Positions 44,879 to 55,574 are shown, numbered from the stretch's first letter. The stretch is 64,000 nucleotides of DNA from Zoogloeaceae bacterium (GCA_031256795.1 JAIRPW010000032.1:62001-126000); one strand, 5' to 3'. Notes: a model not told the origin generated them from the sequence alone. Program-made: numbers and translations.

Positions 44879-46078
44879 TCAGGCAGACTCAAAAGGCGTC
44901 TCACCGCTTAACAGATAATGGATAAGCTCCCGCGCGGACCGTACCGCCTGACCGAATGGCAAGCGCGTCTGTCCGCGGAAAAAAAGCCCGCGCTTCACGT
45001 CGCCGAGCATGGCCGCCGAAAGCTGCTGATCAATGCAAAATTGCCCATGCTTGGGATTGGCGTCCCGCAAACCGCAAGAAATCAGGCAATCCCAAGCCAG
45101 CGTACACTGGTGCGTTTTGTTTTTGGCAGCCTGCATCAGCTTCGTCTCGCGCGCCAGATAATGTTCCAGCCAGGGCGTTTTTACCGCGCGCGCGGGCAGT
45201 CCCGCGCAGCTCATGAATTCCACTACGCGATCCGGAGTCGCGGATAGCAATACTTCCCGAAACGCGGGCGCGGCGTCGCTCTCTTTCGTCACGGCAAATG
45301 CCGTCCCCAGCTGCACAGCGGAAGCGCCCAGCGCGAAAAGCTGCCGTATCCGCTCATGCGAATCAATGCCGCCAGCGGGAATAAGCGGGATATTCTCTGT
45401 CTCCAGACCCAAATCCCGAAATACCTGCAGCACCCCCGGCAACACGACTTCAAAATCAAACCTCGCGTCCCGCACATCCGCCATGCCCATCGCGCCCAGG
45501 TGTCCGCCCGCATAGGCCGGATGCTCGATCACAATCGCGTCCGGCAATCGCCCTTTGCGCATCCATTTTTTCAGAATCAGCATGACCCCGCGGGTATCCG
45601 AAAGTATCGGCAAAAGCGCGATATCCGGAAAATCCTGGGTTAGATCGGGAAGGTCCAGCGGCAGTCCGGCGCCCATCACAATCGCGTCCGCTCCGGACTC
45701 ACAGGATTGGCGCACATATTCCTGATACTGGGAGACCGCGCGCATCACATTGACCGCGATCAGGCCGCGTCCTTGCGCCGCTTCCCGCGCCATGCGAATT
45801 TCGCGGTCAAGAGCGATACGGTTGGCTTTCCAGATCGCGCTTTTGTTCGCCTCCCGATCTTTGTCGCGCCGGGTCATTTCCAGAAGGTCAGGATGATGAT
45901 GACGCAAATCCACGCTGGCAATCGTGCCGACCGCGTTTTCCGCCGCCACCGCGCCCGCGAGCCGATGCGCCGAGACGCCCACTCCCATGCCGCCCTGCAC
46001 AATGGGTAAGACCGACTTTCCCCGAAGGATCAAGGACGGCAAGGAAGGCTGCGCGTCAAAAGAAGAAACAGCAGGCAT
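44879..46078 (-). CDS. Nitronate monooxygenase-like FMN enzyme
   Basis: 399-residue TIM-barrel FMN protein of the 2-nitropropane dioxygenase/FabK family. The N-terminus LPIVQGGMGVGVS, VMGAGLPLDLPDL, AGGHLG (the conserved AGGH motif with the active-site His) and PLIPAGGIDSHERIRQLFALGASAVQLGT are visible. The physiological substrate is unknown. The ATG at 46078 was chosen because family homology begins near it; no good ribosome site was seen. Confidence 0.8.
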   Translation of the reverse strand: MPAVSSFDAQPSLPSLILRGKSVLPIVQGGMGVGVSAHRLAGAVAAENAVGTIASVDLRHHHPDLLEMTRRDKDREANKSAIWKANRIALDREIRMAREAAQGRGLIAVNVMRAVSQYQEYVRQSCESGADAIVMGAGLPLDLPDLTQDFPDIALLPILSDTRGVMLILKKWMRKGRLPDAIVIEHPAYAGGHLGAMGMADVRDARFDFEVVLPGVLQVFRDLGLETENIPLIPAGGIDSHERIRQLFALGASAVQLGTAFAVTKESDAAPAFREVLLSATPDRVVEFMSCAGLPARAVKTPWLEHYLARETKLMQAAKNKTHQCTLAWDCLISCGLRDANPKHGQFCIDQQLSAAMLGDVKRGLFFRGQTRLPFGQAVRSARELIHYLLSGETPFESA

Positions 46079-46186
46079 CAAAAATTTTAGACATTCAAAA
46101 AAACGAGGCGGGAAAGAGTAACAGAAAATGAGCCTTTCCACCCAGATAAAGGCAGAGCTGATCCCGCGCGAATGTCCCGGAAAAAG

Positions 46187-46226
46187 AAAATTGGCGGCGA
46201 TTTTCTCAATCCGCCGCCAATTTTTT
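46187..46226. terminator. Terminator between nitronate monooxygenase promoter region and phaC
   Basis: A 13-base stem, AAAATTGGCGGCG (46187-46199) with CGCCGCCAATTTT (46212-46224), has A and T runs on both sides and so could stop transcription both ways. It lies 26 bases after the phaC stop (minus strand). Confidence 0.8.
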
Positions 46227-46251
46227 GCTTTTCAGGCATGGGGAAAAACGC

Positions 46252-48021
46252 TTATTTTTCCAGCACGTAGGTTCCAGGCGCGTCCGCCAGCGCCGGATAT
46301 TTGCGCGTACCGACAGAACGCGCCGCAATCTCCTCGCCGCCGCGCTCTTTCAGCCATTCTTTCCACTCTTCCCACCAGGAGCCGCTCTTTTTCGGCGTCC
46401 GCTTGACCCAGTCCGAATACCGTTCGTTGGGCTTGGGTTCTCCAGACCAATAGGCGCGCTTGGGCGGATTCACCGGCGGGTTAACAATGCCCAAAATATG
46501 CCCGGAGGTCGACAGCACAAACCGAAGCGGCGCGTTGACATCCAGGTATTTGCGGATACGGTAACACTGCGCCCACGGCGCGATATGGTCATCCACTGCG
46601 GTTACGGCATACACGGGCTGCACAATGCGATGCAAACTGATTGTCTCGCCCGCGATCGTGAGCTGGTCATGCTTAATCAGGTTATTGTTCAAATACATTT
46701 CCCGCAAGTAATAACTGTGCATCGCGTGCGGCATACGGGTGGAATCCGCGTTCCAAAACAGCACGTCGAACGGCGCCAGGGGTTCGCCATATAAATAGCT
46801 GTGTACCCAGTAATTCCAGATCAGGCTGTTTGAGCGCAAAAGCCGGAAAGCCGAAGCCATTTCATTGCCGTCCAAATAGCCTTTTTTCTCCATTGACTCT
46901 TCCAGCGCGCCAACGCTCGCCTGATCAATAAAGACCTCAACCTCGCCCGGATGCGAAAAATCCGTGAGCGTAGTAAAAAGCGTCATATCGGCAATCGGCG
47001 TTTTTTCTACGCCGAATCTGCGATTCGACCAGGCCAGATACGTCGTCGACAAAGTACCGCCAATACAGTAGCCCACCAAATGCAGTTTGGGCTGTGCGCA
47101 ATACTCCAAAACCACATGCACTGCCGTATCCACGCCTTCGGTCAGATAATCGTCAAAAGTAAGGGCGGACATATCGGCCGTCGGGTTTTTCCAGCTCGTC
47201 ACAAAAACCGAAAAGCCCTGATCAACCAGATATTTAAGCAAACTTTTCTTGCTCGTAAGGTCAAGGATATAAAACTTATTGATCCAGGGCGTAACGAACA
47301 AAACCGGCACTGCCCGCGTTTTTTCCGTCGTCGGCTCATAATGAATAATTTCCAGGAGGCGATTACGGAAAATCACCTTTCCTGGCGTTGTGGCAAGATC
47401 CTTGCCCACCACAAAAGCATCTGAATCAACGGTCAGGATATTCTTGGCGCGCGCGTCACGATAAAAATTGCGGACGCCGGCCATAACGCTGTTGCCGCGC
47501 GTCTCCACAAATTTGCGCAAAGCCACCGGATTCGTCCAGAAAAAATTGGAGGGCGACACGGCGTTGAGCCATTTACGCAACCAAAAAGCCGAGCGCCGCC
47601 GCTCCTTGCCAGACATGCCGGGCGTTTCAAAATACATGTCCTGCATGCGATGCGAGAACGCCAGATACCATTCCTTAATAATGTCCCAGGTCGGCGATTC
47701 GCTCCAGACCGGGTCGGAAAAACGGGTATCGTCCGCATACGGCAACACCACATCTTCCGACGGCAAACCAATGGCGCGGCGCGCAATGTGGGATTGCAGC
47801 GCCAGAAAATCCCCAGAAAGCGCGGAAACAACGCGCCCAAGCTCCAATGGATGCATCATCCAAGCCATGTGCGCCCCCATCATGGAGGTCAGCACGCCAA
47901 ACGGATCCAGCTGCTTGCTTATTTTTTCGCCCAGCGCTTCCAGGGGGCTGGCTTCGCTCAAATCAATGCCGCTATGATCAACGCCGCTGTGAGCCTGAGG
48001 CAAAGACGCTTTTTCGTTCAT
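46252..48021 (-). CDS. phaC: Poly(3-hydroxyalkanoate) synthase, class I
   Basis: 589-residue polymerase of short-chain 3-hydroxyacyl-CoA at storage granules. The lipase-like box GYCIGG places the catalytic cysteine at residue 319, the same position as in the Cupriavidus enzyme. The catalytic Asp is in AVDDHIAPW and the His in TSGHILGIVN. The N-terminal PhaC domain (FFWTNPVALRKFVETRG) is present. AGGAGAATC precedes the ATG. No phaA, phaB, phaR or phasin is beside it. Confidence 0.95.
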   Translation of the reverse strand: MNEKASLPQAHSGVDHSGIDLSEASPLEALGEKISKQLDPFGVLTSMMGAHMAWMMHPLELGRVVSALSGDFLALQSHIARRAIGLPSEDVVLPYADDTRFSDPVWSESPTWDIIKEWYLAFSHRMQDMYFETPGMSGKERRRSAFWLRKWLNAVSPSNFFWTNPVALRKFVETRGNSVMAGVRNFYRDARAKNILTVDSDAFVVGKDLATTPGKVIFRNRLLEIIHYEPTTEKTRAVPVLFVTPWINKFYILDLTSKKSLLKYLVDQGFSVFVTSWKNPTADMSALTFDDYLTEGVDTAVHVVLEYCAQPKLHLVGYCIGGTLSTTYLAWSNRRFGVEKTPIADMTLFTTLTDFSHPGEVEVFIDQASVGALEESMEKKGYLDGNEMASAFRLLRSNSLIWNYWVHSYLYGEPLAPFDVLFWNADSTRMPHAMHSYYLREMYLNNNLIKHDQLTIAGETISLHRIVQPVYAVTAVDDHIAPWAQCYRIRKYLDVNAPLRFVLSTSGHILGIVNPPVNPPKRAYWSGEPKPNERYSDWVKRTPKKSGSWWEEWKEWLKERGGEEIAARSVGTRKYPALADAPGTYVLEK

Positions 48022-48182
48022 GGAGATTCTCCTGAAGAGACAATATGCTTATATCACAACCGTCCGCCGCTGTCAGGCAGAAGGCGAATCACAAGCGTGA
48101 TTTTCCCCCGGAACGCGCCCAGATGAAAAGGTTTGTCTCCCGTTTCTTTCCCGCGTTGTCTGCCGGAAACCTTGCGGGCAAC

Positions 48183-48212
48183 TTGACAGAACGACGCTTT
48201 CCAGAGTGTAAT
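48183..48212 (+). promoter_or_regulatory. Predicted rpmH promoter
   Basis: A consensus -35 TTGACA (48183-48188) and TGTAAT (48207-48212) are separated by 18 bases, 31 bases before the rpmH ATG. The rest of the 48022-48243 gap shows no DnaA boxes. Confidence 0.6.
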
Positions 48213-48243
48213 TGTAAACTTTTGATTGTCACGAGGATGTATT

Positions 48244-48378
48244 ATGAAACGCACTTATCAGCCTTCCGTCGTGCGCCGCAAACGGACGCATGGTTTTCTG
48301 GTGCGGATGCGCACCAAAGGCGGACGCAAAGTCATCGCGGCGCGGCGCGCCAAGGGACGTAAACGTCTGTCGGTATAA
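48244..48378 (+). CDS. rpmH: 50S ribosomal protein L34
   Basis: 44-residue basic protein with the canonical L34 sequence from [18 protein letters not shown] to the final [11 protein letters not shown]. It starts the rpmH-rnpA-yidD-yidC series and overlaps nothing; rnpA follows after 37 bases. Confidence 0.98.
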   Translation: MKRTYQPSVVRRKRTHGFLVRMRTKGGRKVIAARRAKGRKRLSV

Positions 48379-48415
48379 CCCGGTTTGCGGGCAGGCGAGC
48401 GACAACGGAGGAAAT

Positions 48416-48844
48416 GTGCCGGATTATCCGCGTTCTTGCCGTCTGCTGAAAGCAGAAGCCTTTTCCGCCGTATTCAGTTTTCGACGCTCCGTGCGCGGCG
48501 CGCATTTTTCCCTGCATTATGGCGCGCCGGAAAAAAAGGAATCCGTCGCCCCGCGTTTGGGTTTGGTCATCGGTAAAAAATTCATGCGCCGCGCCGTAGG
48601 GCGCAATGCCGTTAAGCGCATGGCGCGCGAATGTTTCCGCCGTCTGCGTCCTCTTTTGCCGCCGCGTGATTTTGTGCTGCGTCTGACCGCGCGGACGTCC
48701 AAGCCGGATCGCGCGTTAAAACAAGCGCTGGCTGCGGAAATTGACGCCCTGTTTCAAAAAATATCCGTTTTGTTCTGCGAAGAAAACAGGCTCCGCCCGC
48801 AAAGCCCGCAGCCTGGCAACGGCGCAAAATCTGGCCTTTTGTGA
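48416..48844 (+). CDS. rnpA: Ribonuclease P protein component
   Basis: 142-residue protein subunit of RNase P, which matures tRNA 5' ends. The conserved RNR-like basic stretch is RRAVGRNAVKRMARECFRRLR. LGLVIGKKFM precedes it. The GTG at 48416 is the likely start since ACGGAGG lies at proper spacing and no ATG fits. The C-terminus overlaps the yidD start. Confidence 0.93.
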   Translation: MPDYPRSCRLLKAEAFSAVFSFRRSVRGAHFSLHYGAPEKKESVAPRLGLVIGKKFMRRAVGRNAVKRMARECFRRLRPLLPPRDFVLRLTARTSKPDRALKQALAAEIDALFQKISVLFCEENRLRPQSPQPGNGAKSGLL

Positions 48845-49056
48845 TGGCGCGACGTTGTTTACTGCTTCTGATTGCCGCATACCGGCTGACGCTCCGCCCT
48901 GTTCTGGGACGTCATTGCCGTTTTTTCCCCAGTTGTTCCACTTACGCCGAGCGCGCAATCACCAAATATGGCGCGCGCAAAGGCGGAAAATTGGCGCTGA
49001 AACGTCTTTTGTGCTGCCACCCCTGGCATAAAGGCGGTTTTGACCCCGTTCCCTGA
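48841..49056 (+). CDS. yidD: Membrane protein insertion efficiency factor YidD
   Basis: 71 residues with the family core RLTLRPVLGRHCRFFPSCSTYA, the ITKYGARKGGKLALKRLLCCHPWHKGG segment and a terminal GFDPVP. The conserved cysteines are present. GTG at 48841 or the adjacent ATG at 48844 may start it; both overlap rnpA. It assists YidC-dependent membrane insertion. Confidence 0.93.
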   Translation: MMARRCLLLLIAAYRLTLRPVLGRHCRFFPSCSTYAERAITKYGARKGGKLALKRLLCCHPWHKGGFDPVP

Positions 49057-49079
49057 ATTGACGCAAGAAGGCTGTACAC

Positions 49080-50831
49080 ATGGACACTCGCCGTTTGATG
49101 CTGTTGGCTGTTTTTCTGTTTTCCCTTTTCATGCTCTGGGATTCCTGGCAGAGAACCCAACACCCGCCCGTCAATACCCAGAAAGTTGCCGCACAAGAGA
49201 CGACAGACAAACATGGGGCGGTCAGCGCGGACATTCCTAAAGCGGACGGTAATTTGCGAGCGGTCGGCGGCTCTGGCGCGGACGCGGCGGATATTTCCGA
49301 GGCAGGCGAGCCGCAAACGCAAGCGGAAAGCGTCTTTGTGGAAACGGACCTTGTGCGCGCGGAAATTTCCGCGCGGGGCGGCGATATTGTCTGGCTAGGA
49401 TTAAAGCGGTACCGCGCGGGCGGCGACGCAAATCAGGACTCTGCGACAAACGCGGGAGAAAACGCAGCGGAAAAACATGAGGAATTGTTCGCGCTTTTTT
49501 CCGATACGCACAGCTACAGCGCGCAAAGCGGCCTGATTGGCGCGCAGACGGGCGCGGAACTGCCCAATCACAAAACGATGCTGACGCCCCTGCCCGGAAA
49601 ACGCGCGCTTTCAGACGGCGAGGACACGCTGGAAGTGCGTCTCGCCGCGCCAGAAAGAGGCGGAATCCGGGCAACCAAGGTTTACACCTTTCATCGCGGC
49701 TCCTATCTGGTAGACGTGGCCTGGGAGATTGAGAACGAAAGCGGCGCGCCCCTGGAGGCAGACGCTTATTTTCAGCTCCAGCGGGACGGGAAAGCCCCGG
49801 AAGGGGATTCCGTCATGCTCTCTACTTTCACGGGCGCGGCGGTCTATACCGACGCCGAGAAATATCAGAAAAATACGTTTGACGACATTGCCAAGGGCAA
49901 GGCCAAATTTATGAAAAATGCCGCGGACGGCTGGCTTGCCGTGGTGCAGCATTATTTTGTCGCGGCCTGGGCTCCGGAAAGCGGCGTAAAGCGTGAATTT
50001 TTCATGCGCCGCTTGAGCGAAGCCAGAGATCGCAACGGTATTTTTTCCGCGGGCGTCATTTTGCCGGTAGAGCGAATTGAGTCGGGCAAAACGGGCGGAA
50101 TCCGCGCGCCGCTTTTTGCGGGGCCGCAGGAGCAGGCCGCGCTCAAGGCGGTCGCGCCGGGTCTGGATTTGGTCGTGGACTATGGCTGGCTGCACATCAT
50201 TGCCGCGCCGATATTCTGGCTTCTGGGCTTTTTCAATCGTCTGCTTGGCAATTGGGGCTGGTCCATTGTCGCGCTCACGGTGCTCATCAAGCTCTGTTTT
50301 TATCCCCTGTCCGCCGCCTCTTATCGCTCAATGGCGAGAATGCGCCTTTTGACGCCGAAACTCACGCAAATCAAGGAACGCTGCGCCGACGACCGGATGA
50401 AGATGAATCAGGAAATGATGCGTCTTTACCAGACGGAAAAAATCAATCCTTTGGGCGGGTGTTTGCCCATTCTGGTTCAGATTCCGGTTTTTATCGCGCT
50501 TTACTGGGTACTGCTTTCCGCCGTGGAGATGCGCGGCGCGCCCTGGGCATTCTGGATTCATGATCTGTCTGCCTCTGATCCTTATTACGTGCTGCCGACC
50601 GTCATGATGATTTCCATGTTCGCGCAGACCCGCTTAAACCCTACGCCAACGGATCCGATTCAGGCCAAAATGATGCTGATTATGCCTCTGGTATTCGGCG
50701 TGCTGTTTTTCTTCTTTCCTGCCGGCCTGGTGCTGTATTGGGTGGTCAACAATCTTTTGTCCATTGCGCAGCAGTGGCAAATAAACCGTCTCCTGGAGGC
50801 GGGCGGCGGCGGGAAGCCCTCCGGAAAATAG
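49080..50831 (+). CDS. yidC: Membrane protein insertase YidC
   Basis: 583-residue Gram-negative-type YidC: N-terminal membrane anchor (LMLLAVFLFSLFMLW), a large periplasmic beta-rich domain (about 60-340) and the five-helix insertase core. The hydrophilic-groove helix region (WGWSIVALTVLIKLCFYPL), the coiled hairpin with MKMNQEMMRLYQTEKINPLGGCLPILVQIPVF and the late LVLYWVVNNLLSIAQQW are canonical. In many relatives mnmE follows; here a response regulator does. Confidence 0.96.
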   Translation: MDTRRLMLLAVFLFSLFMLWDSWQRTQHPPVNTQKVAAQETTDKHGAVSADIPKADGNLRAVGGSGADAADISEAGEPQTQAESVFVETDLVRAEISARGGDIVWLGLKRYRAGGDANQDSATNAGENAAEKHEELFALFSDTHSYSAQSGLIGAQTGAELPNHKTMLTPLPGKRALSDGEDTLEVRLAAPERGGIRATKVYTFHRGSYLVDVAWEIENESGAPLEADAYFQLQRDGKAPEGDSVMLSTFTGAAVYTDAEKYQKNTFDDIAKGKAKFMKNAADGWLAVVQHYFVAAWAPESGVKREFFMRRLSEARDRNGIFSAGVILPVERIESGKTGGIRAPLFAGPQEQAALKAVAPGLDLVVDYGWLHIIAAPIFWLLGFFNRLLGNWGWSIVALTVLIKLCFYPLSAASYRSMARMRLLTPKLTQIKERCADDRMKMNQEMMRLYQTEKINPLGGCLPILVQIPVFIALYWVLLSAVEMRGAPWAFWIHDLSASDPYYVLPTVMMISMFAQTRLNPTPTDPIQAKMMLIMPLVFGVLFFFFPAGLVLYWVVNNLLSIAQQWQINRLLEAGGGGKPSGK

Positions 50832-50858
50832 CGCGCCAACCGCGCGGAATGCCGCCTC

Positions 50859-51524
50859 ATGCGTTTGTTGTTGATTGAGGACGACTTGCCCATTGCCGAA
50901 GCGCTGGCGGAAGGCTTTGCGCAGTCGGGGTTTTCGCTGGATCGCCTGCCGCGCGCGGAGGCGGCGGAAGCCGCGCTGGAAACGACCTCTTACGATTTGG
51001 CCGTGATTGATTTGGAACTGCCGGGGATCGGCGGTCTGGAGCTGATCCGCCGCTTGCGCCTGAAGCGCGTTGCCCTGCCCATCCTGATTCTGACCGCGCG
51101 GGACGCGCTGGAAGACCGTGTGCGCGGATTGGATATTGGCGCGGATGACTATCTCGTCAAACCTTTTTTATTCCCGGAACTTTTGGCGCGCGTTCGGGCG
51201 CTGATTCGGCGCAGCCGGGCGGCGGCCTGTTCTGATCTTGTTTTCGGCCCGCTGCGCCTGCGCCTGGACTCGCGCTGCGCCTCGCTCAAAGACGCGCCGC
51301 TCGACCTGACCGGCAGGGAATGGGATGTATTGCAGCATTTGATGCTGGCCGCGCCCAAAGTCGTCTCCAAGCAAAAACTCATGGAAAGTTTGAGCGATTG
51401 GGACAACGAAGTTTCCCCCAATGCCGTAGAGCTTTACATTTCCCGGTTGCGCGGCAAACTTGCCGCTCACAAAGTCGTTATCCGCACCGTGCGCGGCATT
51501 GGCTACCGGCTGGAGAATCCCTGA
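50859..51524 (+). CDS. OmpR-family response regulator
   Basis: 221 residues: receiver domain with Asp51 as phosphoacceptor (AVIDLELPG), acidic pair in LLIEDD, Lys in YLVKPF, then a winged-helix DNA-binding domain (LTGREWDVLQHLMLAAPKVVSKQKLMESL, ISRLRGKLAAHKVVIRTVRGIGYRL). It is closest in style to QseB/TctD/PmrA regulators. The kinase gene starts two bases after its stop. The signal is unknown. Confidence 0.9.
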   Translation: MRLLLIEDDLPIAEALAEGFAQSGFSLDRLPRAEAAEAALETTSYDLAVIDLELPGIGGLELIRRLRLKRVALPILILTARDALEDRVRGLDIGADDYLVKPFLFPELLARVRALIRRSRAAACSDLVFGPLRLRLDSRCASLKDAPLDLTGREWDVLQHLMLAAPKVVSKQKLMESLSDWDNEVSPNAVELYISRLRGKLAAHKVVIRTVRGIGYRLENP

Positions 51525-51525
51525 A

Positions 51526-52947
51526 ATGCGCGCTTTGCGCAGACTGTACCCTGCGGCGTCCTATTCGTTGCGCGCCCGGCTTTTGGTTTTCCTGCTGATA
51601 CCGCTTCTGGCCTTGCTCCTGGGGGTGAGCGCGGTCATGGACTATCTGGGCGGCCTGCGCGTGGCTGACGACGCTTATGATCAGGCTTTGTGCAGCACCA
51701 CGCTGGCCTTGTCCGCCATCTTTCGCCGCGAGACGAAATCCGCCTCTGGCGAAATGGAACGGGCGGCGGATTTTCTGCTGGTTGATACGCTGGATCAGGT
51801 TCATTACCTTATTGCCGATACGCAGGGGCGGCGGCTGGCGGGGGACGCGCGAATGCTTCCCCTGATTCAAAAAACAAAGGCGGCGCAAAAATCTCCCGCA
51901 TACCGGTTTGACACGCTGGAAGGCGAAAAAGTGCGCGTGGCGACATCGTGGCTTTCGCCTAACAGATTTTTCCCAAAAGAAGTTGTGATCGTGGTAGCCG
52001 AAACGGTGCGCAAGCGCGAAGCGGCGGCTTCTGAAATTATGCTGATTGCGCTTTTTGGCGACGCGCTGTTCGTTCTGGTCGCGTTTTTCGTGTTTTTTGC
52101 CGGGATGCGTCACGCCTATCGTCCTCTCGCGCGGATTGTGCGGCAGATTGAGGCGCGCCAAAGCGATGACCTCAGTCTCATTGACGAGCGCGCCGCGCCG
52201 CGTGAAATTTACGCCTTGATCCGCGCGATGAACCGCTTGCTCTCTCATCTGCAAGGCGCGGGCGTCGCGCAGCAAAATTTTATTTCCAGCGCGGCGCATC
52301 AATTGCGCTCGCCGTTGGCCGCCCTGCAAGCGCAAATTGACGTCGCCGCGAAAAGCGCGCGGGAGGAAATTCCCCGGCATTTGCGCGTCATGCGGGAATC
52401 GGTCATTCGTCTCTCGCGGCTTATAAAGCAGATGCTGGCGCTGGCGCGCGCGGCCCCGAACGCCAATAGGAATGTGGAATGGACGCCGCTGGCGCTGGAG
52501 GCGCTGATAGAGAACGCGGCGTCTGATTTTGTGGATTCTGCGGCGTCTGCGGGAGTCGACCTGGGGTTTGAACTCGCGCCCGCGAACGTTATGGGCGTAG
52601 CCTGGGCTTTGCGGGAAATGCTGGCGAACCTGACGGACAACGCGATACGTTATGTCGGCGCGGGCGGCATTGTCACGGCGCGCTGCGGAACCCTGGCGGA
52701 CGGGCGCGCATGGCTGGAAGTGGAAGACAATGGGCCGGGGATTCCAGAGGCGATGCGGGAACGGGCGTTTTCCCGCTTCGTGCGTTTCAGCGATAAGGCA
52801 GACGGCTCCGGCCTGGGTCTGGCGATTGTCCGCGAAGTAGCGCAGTCGCACCGCGCCCGGGCAGAACTGCTTCCCGGAGCGCGCGGACAAGGACTGCGCG
52901 CGCGCGTAACATTTCCCGCCGTTGAGAAACGCCCTGAAAATCTTTAG
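51526..52947 (+). CDS. Sensor histidine kinase, TctE/QseC-like
   Basis: 473-residue inner-membrane kinase. One membrane helix lies near the N-terminus (LLVFLLIPLLALLLGVSAV) and a second near residues 178-198 (LIALFGDALFVLVAFFVFF), enclosing a periplasmic 2CSK_N-like sensor. HAMP-like sequence follows, then the H-box with His258 (SSAAHQLRSPL) and a HATPase domain (NLTDNAIRY, DNGPGIP, GSGLGLAIV). The ATG at 51526 directly follows the regulator stop. Such pairs often sense tricarboxylates or envelope signals, which cannot be told from sequence. Confidence 0.9.
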   Translation: MRALRRLYPAASYSLRARLLVFLLIPLLALLLGVSAVMDYLGGLRVADDAYDQALCSTTLALSAIFRRETKSASGEMERAADFLLVDTLDQVHYLIADTQGRRLAGDARMLPLIQKTKAAQKSPAYRFDTLEGEKVRVATSWLSPNRFFPKEVVIVVAETVRKREAAASEIMLIALFGDALFVLVAFFVFFAGMRHAYRPLARIVRQIEARQSDDLSLIDERAAPREIYALIRAMNRLLSHLQGAGVAQQNFISSAAHQLRSPLAALQAQIDVAAKSAREEIPRHLRVMRESVIRLSRLIKQMLALARAAPNANRNVEWTPLALEALIENAASDFVDSAASAGVDLGFELAPANVMGVAWALREMLANLTDNAIRYVGAGGIVTARCGTLADGRAWLEVEDNGPGIPEAMRERAFSRFVRFSDKADGSGLGLAIVREVAQSHRARAELLPGARGQGLRARVTFPAVEKRPENL

Positions 52948-52982
52948 GAAACCCGCGGTTGACGCAAAAAGACAAACCCAGT

Positions 52983-53027
52983 GCCGCGCGATCTTTATTC
53001 CGAATTGCCGCTGCGCGGCTTTTATTT
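52983..53027 (+). terminator. Probable terminator after the two-component system
   Basis: GCCGCGC (52983-52989) pairs with GCGCGGC (53013-53019) across a 23-base loop, followed by TTTTATTT. The long loop lowers confidence. It overlaps the end of the convergent coiled-coil gene. Confidence 0.4.
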
Positions 53028-53339
53028 AAGCAGCTGCCCAATGGCAAGGGCCAAACCGCTTGCGGCGATGATCGCGCCCAAATTCCATTTAATGATGCGC
53101 GCCTCCAGTTCCGCCATGCCCGCGCGCACTTTCTCCACGTCCGCGCGCACTTTCTCCACGTCTCCTTTTGTAGCGAGCTCTTTGGCGTGAATCGCGTATT
53201 GCTGTTCAATTTCCTGTTTTTGCGTGGCGCAGCGTTGTTCAAACTCCCGGTCAAGAGATTGCGCGGCGGTTCTGGCTTTTTCTGGCGCGACGCCAGCGGA
53301 CTGTAGGGCTTCAAAGAAATCAAGAGTTACGCTGCTCAT
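53022..53339 (-). CDS. DUF1640-like coiled-coil membrane protein
   Basis: 105 residues: an N-terminal LDFFEALQSAGVAPEKARTAAQSLD region, a heptad coiled coil (about 30-85) and a C-terminal membrane helix (GAIIAASGLALAIGQLL). The layout is that of CCDC90/DUF1640 proteins related to the MCUR1 family; the bacterial function is unknown. The coil contains a perfect 21-base tandem duplication (VEKVRAD / VEKVRAG). GGGAG precedes the ATG. Confidence 0.7.
   Translation of the reverse strand: MSSVTLDFFEALQSAGVAPEKARTAAQSLDREFEQRCATQKQEIEQQYAIHAKELATKGDVEKVRADVEKVRAGMAELEARIIKWNLGAIIAASGLALAIGQLLK
53121..53162 (-). repeat. Perfect 21-base tandem repeat inside the coiled-coil gene
   Basis: Two identical 21-base units (53121-53141 and 53142-53162) encode one extra heptad of the coiled coil without changing the frame. 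They could vary in copy number by slippage. Confidence 0.85.
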
Positions 53340-53452
53340 CGTGTGCGCTCCCTAGTTTGCGATCGAGGGCAAGTCTAACATGCTTCCAGGTTTGGCATGG
53401 CGCGCATTCCCGCCGCCGCTCTCTTGCGGGTTTTTTTATGTCCACGGACATA

Positions 53453-53478
53453 AAAAACCCGCCGAAAGGCGGGTTTTT
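53453..53478 (-). terminator. Terminator of the pilin-like gene, with an overlapping alternative hairpin
   Basis: AAAAACCCGCC (53453-53463) pairs with GGCGGGTTTTT (53468-53478) around a four-base loop, with a T-run following on the minus strand. A second long hairpin pairs 53426-53442 with 53447-53462 and shares an arm, so both cannot form together. It lies 20 bases beyond the pilin stop. Confidence 0.85.
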
Positions 53479-53497
53479 ACGGCAGAAAAACCGCACA

Positions 53498-53899
53498 TCA
53501 CTTCGTCGTAGCCAGCAACAAGAAGTGGCCTGTGATAGTCGTTGTGCCATACTTGCGTTCAACAGTGCAAATGGCGTTATCACCATCAGCAGCGCCATTG
53601 GAAACGCTATAGCGACCATTCGTACTTGGCTTTGGATCAACGGCTCCAGATTCTGAGAAATCACTACATTGATCTTTTTTAAATTTTTTGCACTTGCTGT
53701 TGTTGGCGGGCGCAAGAGCGCAACCTGCGTAATTCAAAGCCGAAGCAGAGTTGAGCGCTCCGATGGTCGCATCCAAAGCAGCCTTTTCCGCTTCTTCGCT
53801 CAAGTCAATAAATTTGGGCACGGCGGTCGCGGCCAGAATGCCGAGAATGATGATCACCACGACCAGCTCAATCAGGGTAAAACCAGTTTGCTGTTTCAT
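53498..53899 (-). CDS. Type IV pilin-like prepilin
   Basis: 133 residues. The N-terminus [20 protein letters not shown] is a class III prepilin signal: short leader, PilD cleavage between Gly6 and Phe7, Glu5 of the mature protein, and the hydrophobic assembly helix. The body has four cysteines that may form pilin disulfides. AAGGAG precedes the ATG. It could be the major pilin or a pseudopilin; no pilB, pilC or pilD is next to it. GC is low for the window: I counted 21 G/C of 60 in 53641-53700. Confidence 0.88.
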   Translation of the reverse strand: MKQQTGFTLIELVVVIIILGILAATAVPKFIDLSEEAEKAALDATIGALNSASALNYAGCALAPANNSKCKKFKKDQCSDFSESGAVDPKPSTNGRYSVSNGAADGDNAICTVERKYGTTTITGHFLLLATTK

Positions 53900-53901
53900 A
53901 A

Positions 53902-55539
<1,638 letters not shown>

Positions 55540-55574
55540 CGCAAAACAAAATCAACGAACGCAATAAAAAAATA

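Noticed and set aside
48022..48243. Origin of replication before rpmH
   Set aside because: No DnaA box was found in this gap; it holds a normal promoter for rpmH.
51478..52890. 470-codon minus-strand frame opposite the histidine kinase
   Set aside because: The plus strand carries an intact kinase with H-, N- and G-boxes.
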